Origin: Patescibacteria group bacterium
GTDB lineage: Bacteria; Patescibacteriota; Minisyncoccia; Phycocordibacterales; DATDWN01
Reading direction: 5' to 3'
Length of the DNA stretch: 33,737 bases
Assembly (NCBI GenBank): GCA_013816135.1
Contig: JACDEV010000007.1
Span: 5,065 to 38,801 of the forward strand
Made by a program: the position numbers and the translations under genes. The notes under the pieces were generated by a model. It did no database searches and was not told where the DNA came from. It worked only from the letters and a program-made list of their open reading frames with translations. Shown here piece after piece: positions 30,927 through 33,737 of this stretch (position 1 is its first letter; every line of letters begins with the position of its first letter).

Positions 30927-31610
30927 ATGACGGAATTGCAGGATTTGGCTGTTCCCGTCATTACAATTGACGGGGGAGGTGGCACAGGTAAGGGAAGTGT
31001 AAGCAAGAATGTCTCAGAATTTCTGGGATTCCATTGTCTAGATACAGGAGTTATTTTTCGAGTCATAACATTTATCAAGATTTGTAGAAACGTGACTGAT
31101 AAGCGCGGAATCATTAAGATTGCTCAGGAAGTAAGTAACAATCCTGTGCTGGTTAGAAATACCATTCATCTTGATGAAACTCTCGTAGGTAATGCAATAA
31201 GGACTCCGATTATAGATAAAAATGTTTCTGAAGTCGCAAAAATACCTGAAGTAAGAAATGAGATTAGAAAGAGGATCGTCGATCTACGACAGTATCCAGG
31301 TTTAGTTGCTGAAGGTCGGGATATGTCACATGTTTTTCCGACAGACTTCATGTATTTTCTATACGCTGATCCAAGGGTAGTTGCCACTCGACGAGTGATT
31401 CAGAACCAAAGGCGGGAGATTTTTCTTAGTTACGATGAAGTTTTAAAGGATATATTAGATCGTGACCATGAAGATAAGAATAGAAAGGTAAGTCCACTTA
31501 AGCCACACGAAGGCGCGTTAATCATTGATACCTCGTACATCTCTAAAGAAGCGGTTGCGGAAATCATTTTGGATGATTACCGAAACCAAATTAATAAAGC
31601 TCGCGTTTAA
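30927..31610 (+). CDS. cmk: Cytidylate kinase
   Basis: 227 residues, the standard length. It phosphorylates CMP and dCMP with ATP. The P-loop is TIDGGGGTGKGSVSK (13-27), followed by LDTGVIFRV (where CMK has LDTGAMYR), VAEGRDMSHVFPTDFMYFLY and DRDHEDKNRKVSPLKP, all diagnostic. The usual Ala-Met-Tyr after DTG is Val-Ile-Phe, a rarer variant. It differs from the core genes around it in having a good Shine-Dalgarno, its own promoter and terminator, and more GC-rich codons. Confidence 0.93.
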   Translation: MTELQDLAVPVITIDGGGGTGKGSVSKNVSEFLGFHCLDTGVIFRVITFIKICRNVTDKRGIIKIAQEVSNNPVLVRNTIHLDETLVGNAIRTPIIDKNVSEVAKIPEVRNEIRKRIVDLRQYPGLVAEGRDMSHVFPTDFMYFLYADPRVVATRRVIQNQRREIFLSYDEVLKDILDRDHEDKNRKVSPLKPHEGALIIDTSYISKEAVAEIILDDYRNQINKARV

Positions 31611-31642
31611 ACAGCAAAGGTCTGTTTGATTAGCGGGCTTTT
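31597..31642 (+). terminator. Terminator of cmk, overlapping its last codons
   Basis: AAAGC-T-CGC pairs with GCG-G-GCTTT around an inner AAACAG/CTGTTT hairpin, then TTGTTGTTTTG. The left arm lies in the last codons of cmk. Confidence 0.7.
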
Positions 31643-31697
31643 GTTGTTTTGATTTATAGTAAGAATTACGTTATTCTGATTTAGTTGATGTTTATTT

Positions 31698-31840
31698 GGC
31701 CTTATCGTCTAACGGTTAGGTGAGAAGTCATGTTATGACTTCGTAAAACCGGAACGCGACGGCGTGAGGGAGGGTCGTGAGCAAGGTTAGCGAACTTTGA
31801 CTTGCGACAAGCCTTCTCAAGGTTTGTATTGAAATTTGTA
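31698..31840 (+). pseudogene. Broken tRNA-Glu copy with inserted hairpins
   Basis: 31698-31720 is identical to the first 23 nt of the intact tRNA-Glu 147 bp downstream, as are three bases before it. After the D-arm the sequence diverges into a perfect hairpin GAAGTCAT-GTT-ATGACTTC, AAAACCGG, and a GC-rich stretch with GCAAG/CTTGC. At 31809-31822 the tRNA-Glu anticodon arm AAGCCTTCTCAAGG returns. No T-arm or acceptor 3' half follows, so it cannot be a functional tRNA. Confidence 0.75.
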
Positions 31841-31844
31841 TTTT

Positions 31845-31916
31845 GGCCTTATCGTCTAACGGTTAGGACGAAGCCTTCTCAAGGCTTAAATCCGGGTTCG
31901 ATTCCCGGTAAGGTCA
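31845..31916 (+). tRNA. tRNA-Glu (anticodon CTC)
   Basis: A 72-nt cloverleaf: acceptor GGCCTTA/TAAGGTC, D-arm GTCT...GGAC, anticodon stem AAGCC/GGCTT around TTCTCAA (anticodon CTC), T-arm CCGGG-TTCGATT-CCCGG and discriminator A. CCA is not encoded (CAA follows). Its 3' 31 nt overlap, on the other strand, the last codons of the recombinase. Confidence 0.95.
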
Positions 31917-33442
31917 CAAATTGAAACTTCGGCAGATGTGAGCGAAAAATGGGTGCGCGCCGAAGGCGCGCTGTATGGCGAGGGTATGAAATCCGTCTTG
32001 CGGGCGCGGGCGAAATCGGAGGGCGGGCAAAATGAGATTGAAATAGTTTTGTCTTTCAGCGCGGGGTTCGTTCCGAAGGAACGAAGAAAATCTCTCATTT
32101 CATGAAGATTTTCACTGGTTACCAGAAACCCCGCTTGTTTTGAATCCAAAATCCATTTCCGCAGGGGTTCGACCCAATTCTTTCTCTCGGCTCGGGCAGA
32201 TGAAGATTTCGCTTGAAGCGAGATTTTTTGACGCATGAGCGCGTCCTTTTTCACCAAATATATCTCGCGCTCAATATCTTGATTAAGGTACAAATCAACA
32301 AGTGCGTCGAGCTTCGCTTCAAGCGTTTTCAAATCTGTCTTCATCTGTCCGAGCCGATTTCCCGAAGCGTGGAGGGCGTCTGTCTCAAATCCCTCGACTT
32401 TTTTGAGCATATAATCTGCCCACGCTTCGGGAAGCGACACTGATTGAAGCTGTTCTTTGACTTGGAGAGCGAGGGCATCTTCCTGCAAATATCCTTGACC
32501 ACATTTTCCTTTCTTTTTCGTACAGCGATAGTAGCGATACCGCCCGCCCATTTTTCCAGTACACCATTGAGCAGTAATCATACTTCCACATTCGCCACAA
32601 CGAAAAAGTCCAGTGAAAGGAAAATTGTGAGATATTTTGCTATGTCTCGGATGTCCTCGCTCGAGAAGTATTTTCTGCACAGCTTCAAACAGTGTCGGAG
32701 AAAGAATTGGCGCAAAGCTTCCGGAAAAATATTCTCCATGATGCAAAGTGAATCCCAAATATGCACGATTCGTTAAAATCCTTTTCACGGAAGCTTTGCC
32801 AAGTGGCGTTCCGGACTTTTGAGCAACACCGTGGTCAGCCAAAAACTGCGACAGCGAAATGAGGGTATGTGAACCTTTTAGATATTCTCCATACGCGCGA
32901 ACAATAATTTTAGATTTCACCGGATCAGGCTCAATATTGCGCGTAGTGGGATTGTTCACATACCCGAATGGAGCTTTGGTCAGCCATTCTCCTCGTCGCA
33001 GTTTTTGGCGCATACCTCGCTCGACATTTTGTTTCAAATTGTCGGAATAATATTTGCTCTGTCCGAACGCCACTTGAAGCATAAAGAGCCCCTGCGGTGT
33101 GGGTTCAAACCAAAATGTCGGGAAACGCAAAGAGACAACTTTAGAAGTGTCTACGGCGTAAATGATGCGTCCTCCGTCAATACTATTTCTCGCTAAGCGG
33201 TCAGGATGCCACGAGAGAATACCAACACCACTCATTTTTTCAATACGCATCATCATTTCGCCGAACACTTCTCTTCCCGGACTCTTTGCGCTTTTCGACT
33301 CTTGAAATTCCTCAAGAATTTCAAGATTTTCTCTGCTCGCAAATTCGCGAAGTTCTACAAGTTGAGCTGGAATACTCATTACTTGCTTATCATCATCTTC
33401 GGTGCTCTTGCGAGCATAGAGAAAATATTTTGGTTTGTTCAT
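31886..33442 (-). CDS. Large serine recombinase
   Basis: 518 residues. The N-terminal resolvase domain starts MNKPKYFLYARKSTEDDDKQ with catalytic Ser 13, followed by GILSWHPDRLARNSIDGG, typical of the family. A recombinase domain (about 165-265) and a zinc ribbon with FRCGECGSMITAQWC and RCTKKKGKCG (about 280-325) follow, then a coiled-coil segment (about 360-410). Such enzymes insert and excise DNA between short att sites. The last residues, DLTGNRTRI, are read from the complement of tRNA-Glu, so the end of the protein is supplied by the host attachment site. The coding sequence is clearly richer in G/C than the chromosome around it. Confidence 0.93.
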   Translation of the reverse strand: MNKPKYFLYARKSTEDDDKQVMSIPAQLVELREFASRENLEILEEFQESKSAKSPGREVFGEMMMRIEKMSGVGILSWHPDRLARNSIDGGRIIYAVDTSKVVSLRFPTFWFEPTPQGLFMLQVAFGQSKYYSDNLKQNVERGMRQKLRRGEWLTKAPFGYVNNPTTRNIEPDPVKSKIIVRAYGEYLKGSHTLISLSQFLADHGVAQKSGTPLGKASVKRILTNRAYLGFTLHHGEYFSGSFAPILSPTLFEAVQKILLERGHPRHSKISHNFPFTGLFRCGECGSMITAQWCTGKMGGRYRYYRCTKKKGKCGQGYLQEDALALQVKEQLQSVSLPEAWADYMLKKVEGFETDALHASGNRLGQMKTDLKTLEAKLDALVDLYLNQDIEREIYLVKKDALMRQKISLQAKSSSARAERKNWVEPLRKWILDSKQAGFLVTSENLHEMRDFLRSFGTNPALKDKTISISFCPPSDFARARKTDFIPSPYSAPSARTHFSLTSAEVSICDLTGNRTRI

Positions 33443-33615
33443 AAATAGATTTTGGATTCAAAACAAGATTAAACTATTAAGATCTCATTTCTTGCTTTCC
33501 GCCCGCCCTCCGAATTTGCCCGAGCCCACAAGACGGATTCCATTCTTTCGCCATTTTCCGCGCCTACGGCGCGCGCGGATTTATCCTTCACTTCTGCTGA
33601 AGTTTCAATTTGTGA
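31914..33615. mobile_element. Serine-recombinase element inserted at the tRNA-Glu 3' end
   Basis: A 1.7-kb region bounded by TCACAAATTGAAACTTC (31914-31930) and its exact complement (33599-33615). The similarity continues inwards for about 125-133 bp at roughly three quarters identity (to about 32039 and 33483). A separate 25-bp inverted match occurs at 32134-32158 and 33443-33467. The only complete gene is the recombinase. GC content is plainly higher than the flanks, a sign of transfer. The left edge is exactly the tRNA 3' end. Whether this is a self-contained element with inverted ends or one recombinase beside the remains of another is open. Confidence 0.7.
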
Positions 33616-33658
33616 TCTAATTTTAACCTTTGCTCTAACTTTTTTCCAGCAAGTTTAA
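33449..33658 (+). pseudogene. Inverted remnant of a recombinase C-terminus
   Basis: Read on the plus strand in one frame, this encodes ILDSKQ, a stop, and then a stretch containing PPSEFARAHKTDSILSPFSA and TSAEVSICDL before ending ILTFALTFFQQV. The complete recombinase on the other strand has ILDSKQ, PPSDFARARKTDFIPSPYSA and TSAEVSICDL in the same order, with about 30 more residues between the first two blocks. This is therefore the 3' tail of a second, related recombinase in opposite orientation, with an internal deletion. Where the intact gene continues into tRNA-Glu, this one continues into other sequence. Confidence 0.75.
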
Positions 33659-33672
33659 TTGTGGAATTCCGC

Positions 33673-33736
33673 CACGGCTCAGCGTCTACTTCACCGAGCA
33701 CTAGATTGTGCTCGGCTCCGTTACCGCTGTTCCGTG
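33673..33736. repeat. Nested palindrome at the window edge
   Basis: CACGG/CCGTG, CAGCG/CGCTG and a perfect CCGAGCAC-TAGATT-GTGCTCGG are nested in register. The stem may continue beyond the window. Confidence 0.65.
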
Positions 33737-33737
33737 T

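Noticed and set aside
31698-31840. Second functional tRNA or intron-containing tRNA-Glu
   Set aside because: There is no T-arm or 3' acceptor strand after the anticodon-arm fragment, so the copy cannot be completed by splicing.
33588-33737. Open frame on the minus strand running off the window edge (ends ...LKLQQK)
   Set aside because: It passes through the nested palindrome and the inverted recombinase tail, whose true frame is on the plus strand; no start or family signal is visible.
1-33737. Alternative genetic code (UGA as Gly)
   Set aside because: raiA and holB end properly at TGA, and the core proteins contain no in-frame TGA.

Overview
The window reads as a chromosomal piece of a low-GC, small-genome bacterium, most likely a member of Candidatus Patescibacteria (CPR), Parcubacteria-like. 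This rests on trimmed versions of housekeeping proteins (a ProRS without an editing insertion, a PriA-like protein without ATPase motifs, a MurF without a recognisable N-terminal domain), many small secreted or membrane proteins, and very tight spacing. It also rests on promoters whose -10 box lies only 6-8 nt before the start codon. TGA is used as a stop (raiA, holB), so the UGA=Gly code of SR1/Gracilibacteria is excluded. The phylum call is inference.

Layout. 1-8040, mostly minus strand, is an envelope and accessory region: the start of an ABC exporter, a secreted two-repeat protein, a PAP2 phosphatase, an FMN reductase divergent from an HxlR regulator, a SET-domain protein, a zinc peptidase, an acyltransferase, a 45-aa membrane peptide, an excalibur protein, a small zinc-finger-like protein, a stalk protein with three fibronectin-like repeats, and a 54-aa protein. 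8090-8507 holds tRNA-Asn(GTT) followed by scrambled, inverted copies of its own 3' end. 8587-13256 has raiA with an overlapping 52-aa membrane peptide, then def-fmt, a priA-like gene and a PEGA protein on the minus strand. 13341-31610 is a plus-strand core: mreB1, two small unknown genes, holB, frr, rseP, proS, mreB2-mreC-mreD-mrdA, greA, lysS, a lipoprotein, the dcw-type cluster mraZ-rsmH-ftsL-ftsI-murF, and cmk. 31698-33737 is a mobile region: a broken tRNA-Glu copy, an intact tRNA-Glu(CTC), a large serine recombinase whose reading frame ends inside that tRNA, and an inverted remnant of the same recombinase tail.

The core genes work together in cell shape and wall synthesis: MreB/C/D with PBP2 for elongation, and FtsL/FtsI with MurF and the MraZ/RsmH module for division. 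Translation genes (RRF, ProRS, LysRS, deformylase, formyltransferase, hibernation factor) are interleaved. Two styles of gene start coexist: most genes look leaderless, whereas five (54-aa, 65-aa, 69-aa, lipoprotein and cmk) have a 5' leader and a Shine-Dalgarno sequence.

The most unusual content lies between the genes. There is a family of long-stem hairpin elements, with stems private to each site and shared, exchangeable internal modules, after mreB1, frr and greA and beside tRNA-Asn. There is a probable new small RNA antisense to its neighbours between proS and mreB2. There is also the recombinase/tRNA-Glu junction with its inverted tail.
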